Shown: positions 1 to 13,234 of the stretch, piece by piece
How positions within the stretch are numbered: position 1 is the first letter of the stretch
How the letters are laid out: the number at the start of each line of letters is the position of its first letter
Assembly: GCA_028386065.3 (NCBI GenBank)
Contig: JAKUCV010002811.1
Location: forward strand, 3,476 to 67,475
Source of the DNA: Turnera subulata
Taxonomy: Eukaryota; Streptophyta; Magnoliopsida; Malpighiales; Passifloraceae
Length of the DNA stretch: 64,000 nt
Direction: 5' to 3'
Made by a program: the position numbers and the translations under genes
The notes under the pieces: generated by a model
Database searches by the model: none
What the model was told of the DNA's origin: nothing
The model's input: the letters and a program-made list of their open reading frames with translations, nothing else

Positions 1-1
1 T

Positions 2-418
2 CAAAGAGCTAAGTTGGTTAAGGCTATTCATGAGAAGGCTCGGAAGCACATTGAGGAGAAGAACACTAAAGTAGCACAAAGAGCTAATCGTGGACGCAAG
101 CTTGTTAAGTTTGAACCTGGAGATTGGGTTTGGGTGCACTTTAGAAAGGAGAGGTTTCCTCATCATAGGAAATCTAAATTGGATCCAAGAGGAGATGGTC
201 CTTTTCAAGTGTTGGAGCGCATCAATGACAACGCTTATAAGATAGATCTGCCTGGTGAGTATGCTGTGAGTGCTACTTTCAACGTTGCTGATCTTTCTCC
301 CTTTGACACTACAGGTTTAGATTCGAGGGCAAATCCTTTTGAGGAGGGAGGGGATGATACGAGCAAGCCAATTCCAAGTGGAACTCAAGATCGTGATGGC
401 GCCATTAGCTTGCCTTAA
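2..418 (+). pseudogene. Ty3/gypsy polyprotein, C-terminal end of integrase (partial)
   Basis: The frame is open from the window edge, so this is the tail of a longer pol gene. It reads through the basic region after the integrase core (LVKFEPGDWVWVHFRKERFP), then a GDGPFQVLERINDNAYKIDLP block and a STFNVADLSPFD-like block. These are standard landmarks of the plant Ty3/gypsy integrase C-terminus. The frame hits TAA at 416-418, but in the same frame beyond it a GPVTRARLKKIKNHMLRYAQ stretch continues to about 504. That GPVTRAR motif is normally inside the polyprotein, so the TAA is probably an inactivating point mutation. The lineage cannot be fixed from this end alone. Confidence 0.85.
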
Positions 419-603
419 GGACCAGTCACGAGGGCTCGGTTGAAGAAGATAAAGAATCACATGTTACGTTATGCTCAAGCTTGGGTCAATCGGGAGCTGC
501 AATAAGATAAGTTGGACAAGTTTGGAGATGAATTTAAAGAGATTCCTAAGTTTGTGAGCATTTTGAAAGATTCAAGTCAAAAGTAGCCGTTTTTACCGCT
601 GAA

Positions 604-683
604 CCGGAAAGTTACTGTTCACGCCGGAAATTACTATTCACTGCCGGAAATTACTATTCACCGCCGGCGTTTACTGTTCAATT
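604..683 (+). repeat. Four tandem ~20-bp CCGGAAATTACTATTCAC-type units
   Basis: CCGG(A/C) starts at 604, 624, 644 and 664, an exact 20-bp period. Two units are identical over CCGGAAATTACTATTCAC and the outer two differ by a few bases. The array lies about 170 bp upstream of the TATA-like box at 850, where U3 enhancers of plant LTRs usually sit. Confidence 0.85.
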
Positions 684-849
684 TCAGGCTGGAAAACCAC
701 TTTGGAGCTGGGGATTCCCACTATTCAGATTGAGTGGACTTTCATTATTTGGTTTGTTGGTGTGCACTAAAAAAACAAAAGAAAAAGAAAGCTAAATCAT
801 TGTGTTTTATGCTTTGCATTTTAAATTTAATCCTTTGCTTTTTGGCTTC

Positions 850-857
850 TATAAAAG
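850..857 (+). promoter_or_regulatory. TATA-like box of the LTR
   Basis: TATAAAAG lies in an otherwise T-rich segment downstream of the 20-bp repeats. Its position fits the U3/R promoter of an LTR; no start site can be read from sequence. Confidence 0.4.
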
Positions 858-1205
858 CCAACCATGTATCAAGTTTGTAATCAGAATATAGATGAAATTT
901 GAGTGATTTTAAGGAAGCTAAATGCTCTCCTTTGGTGTGCTTCTTGATTGAGGGACTCAATCAAAAACAAGAGAGGGATTCTCTTGACTTTACTCTTTAG
1001 GATTGATTTTTCTTATCAAGTGTTATTACTTGTGGTGATTAATCAACTCCTTGTATTCCTCATTATTTGTTGCCTAATCCTTGAGTTTAGGAGGTGAAGA
1101 ATAGGAATACTAAACCCTAGTTTGATTGGAGATTGGAGGTCTTGGGATCAATTAGTTGCAGAGGTGAACCTAGTAGAATTCTAGGGTTGTTGCTGCATCA
1201 CCGCC

Positions 1206-1826
1206 GGTCACCCTGCATGTCACTCGTTCTTTCCATTTTCGAACCCCCAATACCCCTAATTCAGGCCTGATTTGATCCTACCGTGTAATCAACCCCTAAT
1301 CAACCCAGAATCACTCAATTACTTGATTACTACTCCTCTAAATCATTCCCTAATTGATTGATTACACATTAAGTCCCCAAATTATACCAAAAACACATTT
1401 ATCATATTAAGGATGATTTGATTCTGATTTTTCACGAAAATCAGAACCAAAATTAGTCTGCAAGCAAAGTGTTTTTGGGCTAACTAAACTCTGGAGAATC
1501 CATTAACTTGGGCTCTCAAACCCATCCTCAATCCAAAGATAAATCTTCTCATTAAACTTGGGATAAAGATAGATAAGAGGCTCAAACACATTTTAGTGTA
1601 AATAAACCTTATTATATATTTTGTCCTAAGATTAAATCATCTCATTAATCCTAGTAGTCCAATATACAAAGGCTCAAATTACTAAAATGCATTGTTTCCA
1701 CTAAGATAAATTCTTAACGTGCCCTACTCCTTGGATCAATTTATCTCATTAATCCTAAGTTCAAACATGTTTAAAACCTAAACTTTGTGGAAAATTCGTG
1801 GGTCAAATTTGGATGTTCACACTAAG
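1206..1826 (-). repeat. LTR-like fragment, family C copy 1 (inverted)
   Basis: This segment is clearly similar to 54540-55125: shared blocks include CAACCCAGA, TTACTTGATTACTACTCCTC, ATTGATTGATT and ATACCAAAAACACAT, ending in GTGGGTCAAATTTGG-TGTT-ACAC. Read on the minus strand it begins TGTGAACATCCAAATTTGACCC. Its orientation is opposite to the pol fragment at 2-418, so it belongs to a separate insertion. Only this half of the LTR is recognisable. Confidence 0.6.
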
Positions 1827-4440
1827 CTCAAACCTATCACTCGCCACAAACCCTTTAAATTTGTTGAATCCCACCTTAGTAGAACTAATCCTAAGTCCCC
1901 ACTAAGACATGTGTCACTCTCAGAATGAAGTATCTTCAATGAACAAGTCAAGAAGATTTATAATTAAGCTGAATACTCAATGCTTAAGATTTCACAATTT
2001 CGACTCAAGGAGAACTGCAAGTATAACTCAGCTTTCAAATCAGTATAATTTCTCAATTGGTAGCTCTAAGTTGAGTTCTTCAGTCTTGCTTAAATTTATA
2101 GAGGCTGGGGTAGATGATGCCTCCAAATCCAACAGTCACAAGTCATTGTTAGCTGCATCGGGATCTAGCATGATTGGCGCCAGAACGTTTATATTCGAAT
2201 TTTCCAGCTGGTGGCCTGCACTTATTAGCTGACTCCTAGGTTTGATCATCCTAGGTTGGACTGGATCAAAAGGATCCGTTGTGAAAGGTTTCCAAACCTT
2301 CTATCAAGCTCTTACAGAGATGAAAGAGATAGTATACTAAGTTTTATATGCATGGGAGCTGTCTTAATATATGACCCCAAAAAACCAAGGTCACTAAGGT
2401 CAAGGTAAATGTCCCAACCACCATGAAAGCAACCTTTCATACATGCTTTCCCGACAAGCCTAGTCTACTTGCTTATGTTTATTCCACTCACTCCAAACTT
2501 CAAAGATCAGATAACATATTTCATTTAGGTGTTTAGAGAGTAGAATATAATAATTTTAACCATAGTTTGTCATATCAAAACTAATTAAACTCATAGTTAA
2601 CACATGGTTAGGTAATTAAGCTAAATAACTAATTATCACTAATTGACTTATTAATTAACCACTAACTACATATGTTAATTACCTTAACCCAAAACTTGTT
2701 CATTGTGTAAATACTGGATAACACTCTGCAGATGATTCATTGATTCTTGTCCTAGATAATGTCTCACTTTTCCCCGTTCATTGATTTCTTTTTTTCATCA
2801 GACCCCTGTTCATTGATACATACCACTATTTGAGAGTAATAATTTATTCGCTTTGCGTGCAGGTTTCTTTACATAATTCCTAGGAATCAACAACGAAATC
2901 TAATTCCATCAACAAGTGGAGTTCTAAGTGAAAACACACAAATTTGACCTGTTAGCTTTTTTTGGACTATATTGATATTTTAGAATCCAAGGTTAATTTA
3001 TTTGATTTATGGACTTTAATTTGGCATATTAACCCAATAGAATGATTAATAGATCATCTATATGTTTAGATTAAGCCTTAGTACGAAAATCCAGACCTAA
3101 TAACACCATATTTTACGGATTTAAATCTATTAAAATTTGAATATATTTTGCCTATTTTTGTTATTAGTTTGGGCATAAAAGGGAATTGGACTTGTTACCT
3201 AGAGTGGAAGTTAAGTAATTGAGAAAAGAGATAAAATTAGAATTTTTTAGAAGTTAACAAACACTTAATCATCTGAAAAGAAATCATGGTCAAAGAAGAA
3301 TAGCGGAAAAGAAAGGAGTAGAAAAAGTAAAAAAGGTAGAGTTCATAGTCGGTGTTTAGGCAATCATCTCACGAAGCTCGTCAAGCTTGGTGGTCAAATA
3401 GGAAGACCGCCAGCTCTGTGGTGGTCATGTGTGAAAGACTGAAAGGCACACATTGACTAGTGCCCATAATTTTTACAATCTGTATGAAAGCACTCGACAA
3501 CAATCTTACCTTGACCAGTTTCATACATAGATGGTAATAATCTTAGTGTAATCGCACCGATTGTGATGCATGTAGATCGTAATAATTATGGCAATAGTTT
3601 TGGTATAATTCAACTGATTGTGGATCAACTACTTATGAGATATACTTACAAACAAAATTACATTTTTTTTTTCTTAGGGTAGGGCAAAAGGAAGGTGGTA
3701 AAGGCCAGGGAAGGAGAGGGGTGTCATCTGTCGCCGAGGGGGGAGAAGCAGAGGAGGCAAGGGGGAGGGAGAAGGAATGGAAGGACATAATATGAGTAAC
3801 GTGGCTGGCAGTAAAGGTGTGACGTTGCCGACGGATGGAAAAGCTACTCTTTGACAAGGATGAGGAGTTATTTACTTTTCAAAAAAATGTGATGATTTTG
3901 AAGATGGTGGGGGAAAGAGGAGGGAAGGAGGCGGGATTGGGTGAGCAAGAGGGAAAAATTTAAATCAACACTGTCTATTTTTTCTGTTGTTAGATTGAGA
4001 ATCCTAATCTAAATGCTAAACTAATCAACACTGTCGGGGTTCAAACCCTCGACCACTAACCCCACAAACCGTGGGAGGTGCCACACGTTGCAGGCGCATC
4101 GACATTGTCTATTAAACCCGTTAAATCTTAAACTGGTTGATACTGAGATGAGATATTAAGAGTATAAAATAATAAACTTGAGCTATTATAATAGTAATTC
4201 ATAAAAAACACTATTTTTTAGAATTTAGGTAATAATCCGTTTTTAAAACAGAATTGGGAGGGTAATTTGCATTTAACCATGGACGCCAAATAAACCCCAC
4301 AATTTCCATTAACTGAGAGAGACCGATACACATCCCGATATTTTCTCTTTTATATTCCGCTTTCAGTTCCGCCCGGTCGTCCGCCTGAAGGAGCCCGAAC
4401 CTAACCCGACAATTTCTGCTACTCTCAAAACCGAACAGAT
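1827..4440. other. Non-coding AT-rich intergenic region
   Basis: No convincing coding region is seen. The open frame at 1909-2232 lacks any recognisable motif and is probably chance or decayed transposon sequence. A purine-rich segment runs from 3290 to 3960. Confidence 0.5.
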
Positions 4441-4567
4441 CCATCCGCTTGCGATACCATACCATACGATACAGCAGCTTTGAACCCCCTCCCCCTTCCC
4501 TTCAACTTAACTTCCAACTTTTAAACTCCCAAAGTCCCAACTGCAACATCCCAAATCCACCACCCTA

Positions 4568-4572
<5 letters not shown>

Positions 4573-4624
<52 letters not shown>
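4573..4624 (+). repeat. (TC)n microsatellite in the PHD gene leader
   Basis: About 26 uninterrupted TC units lie roughly 260 bp upstream of the PHD gene start codon. Pyrimidine dinucleotide tracts are common in plant 5' leaders and proximal promoters; this one is long and likely length-polymorphic. Confidence 0.95.
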
Positions 4625-4626
<2 letters not shown>

Positions 4627-4740
4627 GCTATTTATTACCTTAAATTCACGAGCCGGTGATAAATTCAGGCTCAACTGTGGCTGCCGTCCCCGGTGAATTC
4701 ACGGTGAAACCATGTGAAAAATTAGGGTTAGTTAGCTTTT

Positions 4741-4762
4741 TCTCTTCCTCTTCCTCTTCCTC

Positions 4763-4794
<32 letters not shown>
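4741..4794 (+). repeat. (CTTCCT)n grading into (TC)n
   Basis: A hexamer TCTTCC tract changes into pure TC units. It lies 95-150 bp upstream of the start codon at 4888, the second pyrimidine microsatellite in the same probable 5' leader. Confidence 0.9.
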
Positions 4795-4796
<2 letters not shown>

Positions 4797-4887
4797 ATGT
4801 TTATGTTTATTATTATTTTTTTTTTAGTTTTTGGAGCCTTTTTTCAAGAAGTTAGGGCTTAGAATTAAGAATTAGAAGGAGGGAGCC

Positions 4888-7800
4888 ATGAAGGGGAGGT
4901 CTCACCGTTTCCAGAGTCACCATCACCACCACGAGCCGCACCCGCACGACGACTGGGTGGACGGCTCGTGGACGGTGGATTGCTTGTGCGGTGTGAATTT
5001 CGACGATGGGGAGGAGATGGTGAACTGCGACGAGTGCGGGGTGTGGGTGCACACGCGCTGCTCGCGTTACGTCAAGGGAGAGGAGTCCTTCACTTGCGAT
5101 AAGTGCAAGGCTAAGAACCACAACAATTACAACAACAACAATAGTAGTCATAATTATATCAACAGCAACGACAACAGTGAGGAGACCGAGGTTGCGCAGT
5201 TGCTGGTGGAGCTCCCCACCAAAACTATTAGGTTAGAGAATAATGGCAGTTATACCGGCGGCGGGAGGCTTAGGCTCTGGACCGATATCCCCATGGAGGA
5301 ACGGGTTCATGTGCAGGGGATCCCTGGCGGAGATCCCCAGTTGTTTACCTCCGGGCGTTTGTCCTCTGTCTTTTCTCCCCAGTTGTGGAAGTGCACGGGC
5401 CATGTCCCTAAGAAGCTTAATTTTCGGTATAGGGAGTTCCCGGGATGGGATGTGGGTGCTAGAAATGAGCAAGAGAATGATAATATGGTTGATAAAGGTG
5501 CCGGGGTTCTCTTCTCTTTGTCCAAGGACACCCCCCTGCTACAAACCCCGCCATTGCCCGGGTTGGGAAGGCGGAACCAGGAAGGTGCTCGGCTCCATAG
5601 GAATGTGAACAAAGTGTGGGAGGAGCAGCAGGAAGCTAGTGTCAACAAGGAAAGGAGCTTAATTCGCCCTGTTTTTATACACTCGGGTAAGAAGAAGAAA
5701 GAAGATCTAGGGACTTCCAGAGATCGAAGCTCCAAGAAGAAGGCACGAACTGCAGACAAGGAGGCTGATCCCAGAAGAAGATCTTCACATACTTCTAATA
5801 CAGGTGATTATTGCTCCCTCCCTTTAGCATTCTCTCTCCCTTCTTTGTAAGTGCTTTTAGAACAATATTTTCTTCACACTTCATCTAGTCTAATCTTATA
5901 TACATGGCAAACATGGAGATGAAGGTGTGCTAGTGGGACACATCTTTTAGCAATCAAAATGCACATGTTTGACCCCAACCTTTTTTTTTTTTTTCTTACT
6001 GCGATCGCTAGCTTTTACATCCACCAGTGATGCACAATCATTGGAATTTCATGAAGACAGAACTTCCAAGTCCGTTAAAAGCCAAAGTACCAAGGATACG
6101 AAAATAAAGGATTCAGTGATTCAAGAATATGAATCAGATTGCCTTATCCCTACAGAAAATGCTGTTGAAATCCCCAAGAATATCATAGCTGTCATTCAGC
6201 ACTCGTCGGAAGACTTGCCAAGTATAGCTGGACTTGGTATCAAGGGGGATGCACTCCAAGTTTCACCTTATGAGTGTACCCTAACTGAAGAAGCACTTCC
6301 AAAACATAATGATGTTGCGAGAGTGGCTGTGAAATCCGAGGTATGCCTAATATTCTCATGTTCATCCATCTGTCATATATCTGAATCTTTTGTTTTTTGG
6401 TTCTGTCTTCACATCTTAATGCTCAAATGCCTTTGAAGGTGGCATATATGTTTTGTCCATGCGCTACTGAATCAACATTGTGCGTGTTCTACTTTGTTTG
6501 ATGGGCCTACTAAGGAATAACCCCTTACTGGGCAGGGTCATACTGGCCCTTACTCATAGATGTAGTTGAATCAGAGCACTAGTCTCTAAGGCATCACTTT
6601 GCTAGACAAACTTATATACTTGTTGCACTATGATCTGCGTGGATTTAATTTTTTTTGCTACAATCTCAGTTGGATAAAGTGAGACACTTAGGAAAAATAT
6701 GCGTTGAATCCTCGATGCTTGGTGACATATAGGCTTTTATTTGCTTTTGTAGAAGCTTCTCTTGCAGTTGCATGCAGACACGTAATGTTATCTACTACAG
6801 AAAGCTGCAAGGCCTGGTTGTTTAAATGATCATATGAGATCAGGAGACATGTCTTTGAGGTTTTTAAATATTTATAACTGCTCTTGCCTGGTGCTTAAAA
6901 GAATGATGCACATTTTTCATTAGAAGATGTGGGGTCTTGCTCCCTCAGCTCAGAACAGTCCTTACATAGGTGAACTGTAGTCGCCGCATTCCTAGTCTTG
7001 CTTTGTGGTGGCAATTTTGGCATCTATAGGATATTGATTGAACCAGTCGATAGTTCTTGAATTCTTGTGTTCATGTTCTAAGAGATGCATTCTTCATTTG
7101 TGATGCCACCAGTTTTGTTGTGCTTTTGAATATCAAATCTCACGTACATTTAACCTATTATATCTGCTTCAATTTGTTTCAAAGCAGTCTTGTGTGATTC
7201 TTTGTGTTCTCATTTGTTGTGAATAATGCTAATTTTGGATTTGACAAATTCCTACTGAAGGAAAAAGACATGGGCTGAGAAATTACATACGACTGCTTGT
7301 TACTACAAGAACAAGCAATAAGTGACCCGCGAACAACTATTGTTTATAGGCTGAGTAGATTTTTGATCCCTCAACATAGAAGGAAAACAATAATTATAAA
7401 TGTATTGAACAATTACTTTTACTATGTAGGCCTGTCCTGTAAATTGTTTCATTTCTTTCACTGGACTAGTTCTGGTTGGTAAAGTTTGCAAGCTCCTAAC
7501 TTTTCACACCATTTATCTGTTATTTTATGGTTTCTGGGAATTGCATTTGTCGTCCTAGTTAATGTTGCTCTGTTTATGGTAATCAGTTGCAAAACAACAA
7601 CCTTTCTTCTACCATGCGATCATTTCTCATTTGCTGTTTTGACTTTGGAGAGAGGACTTGAATGACTTTTCCTGTACTAACTGTAGGGAGATGAGGTATC
7701 AAACAGTGATCGATTTGAGAATACAAAAGGCACTGTACACAATGATGTAACACGGTCCAATGACCAGATTATTAGTTCTGCAAGAGAAGCAAATGACAAT

Positions 7801-10800
7801 CAAAGTATTGCTGTCGATAACCAGACTAAAGTTAAAGCAGATGCAGCTGATGATGCGGCTATGAGACTTCTTACTTGTGAATCTTCTCCTGGTGATGCTA
7901 AAGATATTGGTTTGTTGTCAGATAAACCCACACAAAATTCTGAAATGGATGATGCAGCGGTTAGTGGTTCAGAAGTGAGCATTCTTAAGCCTAAAGAAGT
8001 TGATAGAACATTAGCTGTCAGTGATTGTCATATGGACAAAACAAATGAATTATCTTGTGATTTAAGTCAACAACTCAAACAAGATGAGGAAAGGTCAGAA
8101 GGCTCAGTGGCAGTAGAAAAATCTCCTGTACAAACCAACTATGTTGTGGGGTCTGCTGATGAATTCCCCAAACTGGATGGAACTATCTTTAGCTCTCCAC
8201 CTTTCCCCAGTCAGTGTAAACTAGCTTTATCTGTTGGATTCTCACATTTGACTTCATCCGCGGCCGGGGTTTCCAGTTTATCTGCTTCTGACAACTTACA
8301 ATCTGCATGTACACCAAATTTTAATCATGATACCAGACAACAGGCAACTCCTGATTCAATCTCTGCTATCAAGAAAGAGCAAGCTGCCAGTGATGTAGTA
8401 AGGGATGAAGACAGGCCTGACTTGCAAAGACTAGCAGCAAAAGAGCATCCGAAATCCTCTCTCGATTCTGCTTCAAAAGCATCAAACCCGAATAAGATCT
8501 CACATACATCTACTTCTAGAAGAACGCAATCAGATTCAAAAGATTCTGTGCTCTACTCATCTAGTAAAGCATCTTCTGCTTCTAATGGTTGTGAGAGTAT
8601 CCAGTCATTGCAAAACGAGTCTTCTTCACATGTACAAAATAAATCATTAACATCAGTTTTACTTTCAAAAGGAGAAAAAATTAGTCAGTCTAATAGCCAC
8701 TCGGTGTCCAAGGCAAATCATTCATTGTCAATGAATCCGTCTGCACCAAGTCATTCTCCTGCAACCTTAAGTGATGAAGAGGTGCAATCAGAACTTCATT
8801 TTCCTGTATTTATCCAATATTCATAATTATGCTTTCATTTTCTTCTCTTTTTGTTTTTTTTGTTAATTCTTATAAGCTCTCATTTTTTTTACTTAACTGT
8901 TTTGGCAGCTTGCATTGCTTCTGCATCAAGAACTCAATAGTTCTCCAAGAGTTCCTCGTGTTCCCCGTGTACGTCATGCAGGTAGCTTACCACATTTGAC
9001 TTCTCCGACAGCAACAAGCATGCTCATAAAGCGAACCTCTAGTTCTGGAGGAAAGGATCATAATCTGGTGATATGCTTGTTTCTTGCATGCTAGTAACAA
9101 AAATTTTAGTTATATATTTCTGTTCTTACTGGAATATGTTATTAGCATGTTCCCTGCCAATAATTTGTGATTCATTGACAAAAAAATGTTGTGATTTATG
9201 GGATGTTTAGGTTTCAAGAAGAAAAAGTAAGGAGGCATTCAAAGATGAACATCGCCGTTCTCTTGAGATTGATGCTGAAGCTAAAAGAACCGGCAGAATG
9301 CCATCACCCACTGATCGGAGGAGACAGGATGTGGGATATTCTGCTGATGGATTGGCTAAGAGAGAGGATTATGGATCTCCATCCGGACCACACTCTGTCA
9401 AGAAGAACCACCCCCCTGCATCCACTTCAACCGCAAATAGTTGCCCATCTTCCTCTACTGAGGTTAATGATCACCATTTGTCATATACTCGCAATTCGTC
9501 TAGGGATATATCTGATGAGGATGCAGGCACTGTTCGGGCTTCTGTTCACCGTACACTACCGAGTAAGGTCCATCTTCGAGGAATTCAAATTATGAAACTT
9601 CTTTGCTTGAAGACATGCGGCAAAGACTGTTTTACTTGATGGGAATCTTCTATTCATTTTCTTTTGTTTTTATGACTCCCTATTTGTCTATTCCCAGGCT
9701 TAATCAATGAGATTATGAGCAAAGGCAGACGCATGACGTATGAGGAACTATGTAATGCTGTTTTGCCGGTATGAATTCTTTTATTTAATGCACTTTTGTT
9801 TTCTGCCCATCTCTGTCTGGTAATTTGGAATGGGGGAGGGAAAAGCTTCTCACACTCTTAATAATTCCTTTAACAGCACTGGCATAACTTGCGTAAACAT
9901 AATGGCGAGCGCTATGCATATTCAAGTCATTCGCAGGCTGTTCTTGATTGTCTTAGAAACAGACATGAATGGGCTCGGTTGGTGGATCGTGGACCAAAGG
10001 TACGTGCATTAAATGCCCGTTCCCTTTTATGTGCAGTATTATTTACGCTAGTAATGTTGCAGACGAGACATCTACTAATTGATTGTTTGCATGCTGTTAT
10101 TCTTAGCTTAAAGTGGTTATTTGTTGTAGTATTTGGTGTCTGGTGAGTCAGAATATGAAGTCATTGTGTGTGTGTGTGTGTTTTCTTTTTTATTCTTTTT
10201 TACTTTTTTAAAAAACTTTTTCACGCTATATGGTGGGTGGCTCTTGTAATATGATTAAGGATATGTGAAGCTAAAGGAAGAAATGATAAGAGTAATGTGT
10301 ATAAACGTAGTTGGAGACTATGTTTTGTTGTAGTATTTGTGGTACAACAGTATAGGACACTTAGAACCTGTCCACTTGACCCTGATTGTTGTCTGGTTAG
10401 TGCTTAGGATGACGAGGGTATTGTAGTTATTAAGGGCATTATATTTTGATGATAAATATCAATGAGAAATGGATTGCTCGGGGATTTGCAGATATTGGCT
10501 GCATATGCTGTAGGTCCTTAACAATTTAATATATTTTTTTTACTTCTGATTTTCTTTGTAATAGCTCTGTTTTGCTGCAATGTAAATCAAGGTTTGACTA
10601 TCTTTTGTCACCAGACAAATCCAAGTAGGAAAAGGCGCAAATTTGATCCTGAAGAATCGGAAGACAATGATTATGGCAAGGGGAGAAGTGTGAGGGAGGG
10701 AGATGGAGACAACGTTGAGGCACAAAGAGAAGAGTTTCCCAAGGGTAAGCGGAAAGCAAGGAAACGAAGGCGATTGGCACTGCAAGGTAGGGGAATAAAG

Positions 10801-10968
10801 GATGTCAGGAAGAGACAGAAGGCAGAGTTGCATACCGATGATGGCAGTGGCCAATTTTCCAATTCAAGCGAAGAGACTTTATTCAGTGAGGATGAGATTC
10901 AGGACAGTGAAGCAGGCCCAATTGACCGCTGGGCGTCAGACAGCTCCAACGAGGCAGGAACACTGTAA
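4888..10968 (+). CDS. PHD-finger protein, 8 exons, 1132 aa
   Basis: Exons 4888-5803, 6012-6340, 7687-8781, 8909-9067, 9211-9562, 9698-9768, 9877-9999 and 10615-10968 all join at GT/AG with consistent phase and total 3399 nt. Near the N-terminus is a C4HC3 PHD finger (C32, C34, C47, C50, H55, C58, C70, C73) with W53 in place for a possible methyl-lysine pocket, preceded by a His-rich stretch. A conserved block follows (HVQGIPGGDPQLF, WKCTGHVPKKLNFRYREFP, about residues 140-190). The long middle is Ser-rich and low-complexity. A second conserved block spans about 951-1015 (RRMTYEELCNAVLPHWHNLR, YAYSSHSQAVLDCLR). The acidic/basic tail has nuclear-localisation-like clusters (SRKRRKF, RKARKRRR). 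The layout matches the plant RING/FYVE/PHD superfamily proteins related, from memory, to Arabidopsis At1g32810. A role in reading histone tails in the nucleus is inferred from the PHD finger. Confidence 0.9.
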
Positions 10969-12048
10969 ACTTTTTGATAGCTAAATTTTTGGTTTTCTGA
11001 CCGACTTCCAAGGTCTAGTTAATTCAGAGGCTGTTCCTTTTTGTGGTTCTAAGGTGCCATTAACCATGGCTGCCATTACTGTAAAAAGAAAACTATGGCT
11101 GCCACCGATGTTTTATGCAACTCATCCATATTTTGTAAAGTTTAACAGTGGAAATGGGGATCTATAGTCTTAGGATTTGCAGAGGATATTGTTGGGGGCA
11201 TTCTGTATTTGATGCATTGCGCGTCAGGCACTCTTAAGTGGATAGAGGCTGGAGGCCTGAAGCTATTTCTGGTGTGGTGCCTATCTGCAAAGACTAGTCT
11301 TGTGCATATGTAATTTTTGTATGTTGAATAGTCATGTTGTTGTAGAATTAGTAACGTGCCACTCAAGTTAGATTCTTCAGAAAGTTTAAGGAAAAAGGTG
11401 GGACTTGCTCCTTATGTGGAAGGAATCCCTTTATACTTAACAATTAAACATGAAGATAATGACATCCTCCATATATATAGATATTGGCCAAGAAATTCAT
11501 TGTTCATATTGTCTTGTGTATGAAAATATAGGGTCGCTCTCATAATATGGGTCTTTCAACAGACTTGAATTTCAATTTTTTTATTAGTATAACCATCTTT
11601 TTGTTAATTCCATTTTACTTTTGAACCTGTTTTGATGTTAATATTATGGACTTTATTATAGCTTTTATGACTATATTTTTTGTAACATTTTGGGACTCTG
11701 TTATTTTGTTTAGGCTTTGATCCACTTAGACTTGTAAGCAAAAAGTTGAAGCCCCCAAGTTTTTTTTTTTAATATTGGATTTATGTGCTGAAAAAAAAAG
11801 GCTCACGTGACTAAGGTTCTCATTTGGGTTATGCACACCGTTTCATCAACTTTTTTTTTTCTCTACAAAAGATCAAGTGGGTTCTTTTTAAGTGAAACTC
11901 ATCGTTTCACTTTGTCCTTACCAATGGCCATATACAAATGGAAGTAAATGTGTTGTTTTTTTTTGATCGAAGTAAAATTTTTTTTATGAAAACATATTAA
12001 TTATAAAATAAAATACACTTGGATAAATATTACAGACTGTAACTCTAA
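10969..12048. other. 3' flank of PHD gene, then AT-rich intergenic DNA
   Basis: The first 300-400 bases are probably 3' UTR; no single poly(A) signal stands out. The rest is AT-rich with A and T runs and no coding signal. Confidence 0.5.
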
Positions 12049-12469
12049 CAGTTTGTTTGGATAGATGGGAAATGAAGGGTAAGGGAGGAGAATGGAGGGA
12101 ATTTTTAATTTAACCTTGTTTGGGAAAGAAAATTAATGGAGGGGAAGGGGAATTTTTTAACCTTCATTCCCCTACATTCCCCTTAGAATGTCTCCCCGCC
12201 GATTTGGTGGGGAATGGAGGGGAGGAAAATTTTAGAACTAGATGATGACTTGAAATTCCATGATTAGCCTCTTATATTTTTTTTAAAAAATTTATAAATA
12301 AGGATATCTATATAATTTGAAAATATTACCTACCATTCCCTTCCCTTCCCTTTAATGAATATATCCAAACAAGTTAAAGTTAAAATTGTCCCCTCCCCAC
12401 CATTCCCATCCCTTCCCTTCCCATCCATTCCCCTCCCTTCCCTTTCCCTCTATATTTCCAAACAAACTG
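12049..12469. mobile_element. Fold-back MITE with CAGTTTGTTTGGA termini
   Basis: The left end CAGTTTGTTTGGA (12049) is matched by an inverted right end TCCAAACAAACTG (12457-12469). The inner arms are purine-rich on the left (GGGAGGAGAATGGAGGG) and pyrimidine-rich on the right (CCCTCCCTTCCC), so the whole element can fold. Length is about 420 bp with no coding capacity. A clear target duplication was not found, so the superfamily is left open. Confidence 0.7.
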
Positions 12470-12887
12470 AACTTTAAGAAGATTATCAATACTAAACTAA
12501 AAAAGAGACGTAACAAAATAAACATATAAAAAGAAACCAAACAATAACTCTAAGGGCCTGTTTGGTACCATTTCAGTTTTTAAGTTTTCCATAAACCAAA
12601 AATGGTTTATTGTTTTGGTTTTTATTTTTTATAAAAATCATTTTGAAACTAATAACATAATACATATAATTACTTTATTATTTAAAATAAATTACTTACG
12701 AGAATAAAAATTATGATCTTTCATCACATAAATATAATTTGTATATATAAAAATTTAACAAAATAGTATTATGAGAGTAAGGTCAAATTGACTATATTTT
12801 AAAAGTTATAAAAATATTTAATAATATTCATGTACCAAAAATAAATCAAAATTATAATATCAATGTTGATCATATATTGTGCTACTT
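12470..12887. other. AT-rich stretch with one MITE-like end
   Basis: GGGCCTGTTTGGTACC near 12554 resembles the terminal motif of many plant MITEs, but no inverted partner is seen before the LTR at 12888. Nothing else is recognised. Confidence 0.3.
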
Positions 12888-13234
12888 TGTAACAGCCCGG
12901 GTAAAATTTTTGATTTTTACCGGGACTGTAGAAGTCTATTTACCGTGATTTACTGTTGAATTAATCTTGGGTAATTAATTCAAGGTAAATCGGGAGTCGT
13001 TTTTCGAAACCGAGGGTTTTCCCGCGCTCGTGATTTTCCCGCGGATTTTTCGAACCTAAGTTGGTATTTTTCGGGTTTCGGAATTTCTCGAAAAATCACA
13101 CCGAAAAATAACTAAGGAGGTATCGGTTATTTTCTGGTCCGGATCGGATTCGCCCGTAATGAGGACGAACTTTATTATTGAGTTCACATGATTAACAGTT
13201 CATTTTTTTCATCTTTATAACCGGGGAAGAATGG

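Larger units (their letters stand above)
560..1205 (+). repeat. Probable 3' LTR region of the leading gypsy element
   Basis: This non-coding stretch follows the pol end. It holds four tandem 20-bp units (604-683), a TATA-like TATAAAAG at 850-857 and a T/A-rich leader, which is the layout of an LTR with U3 enhancer repeats upstream of a promoter. The exact LTR borders are not visible because the 5' partner lies outside the window. The end near 1205 is set by the start of a different repeat. Confidence 0.45.

Noticed and set aside
1909..2232. 107-residue frame
   Set aside because: No motif, no upstream promoter signal and repeat-derived neighbourhood; treated as chance.
4020..4110. tRNA-like stretch with GGGTTCAAACCC and, inverted, GGTTAGTGGTCGAG
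   Set aside because: The A-box and B-box look-alikes are too close together and no acceptor stem pairs; at most a scrap of a tRNA-derived repeat.
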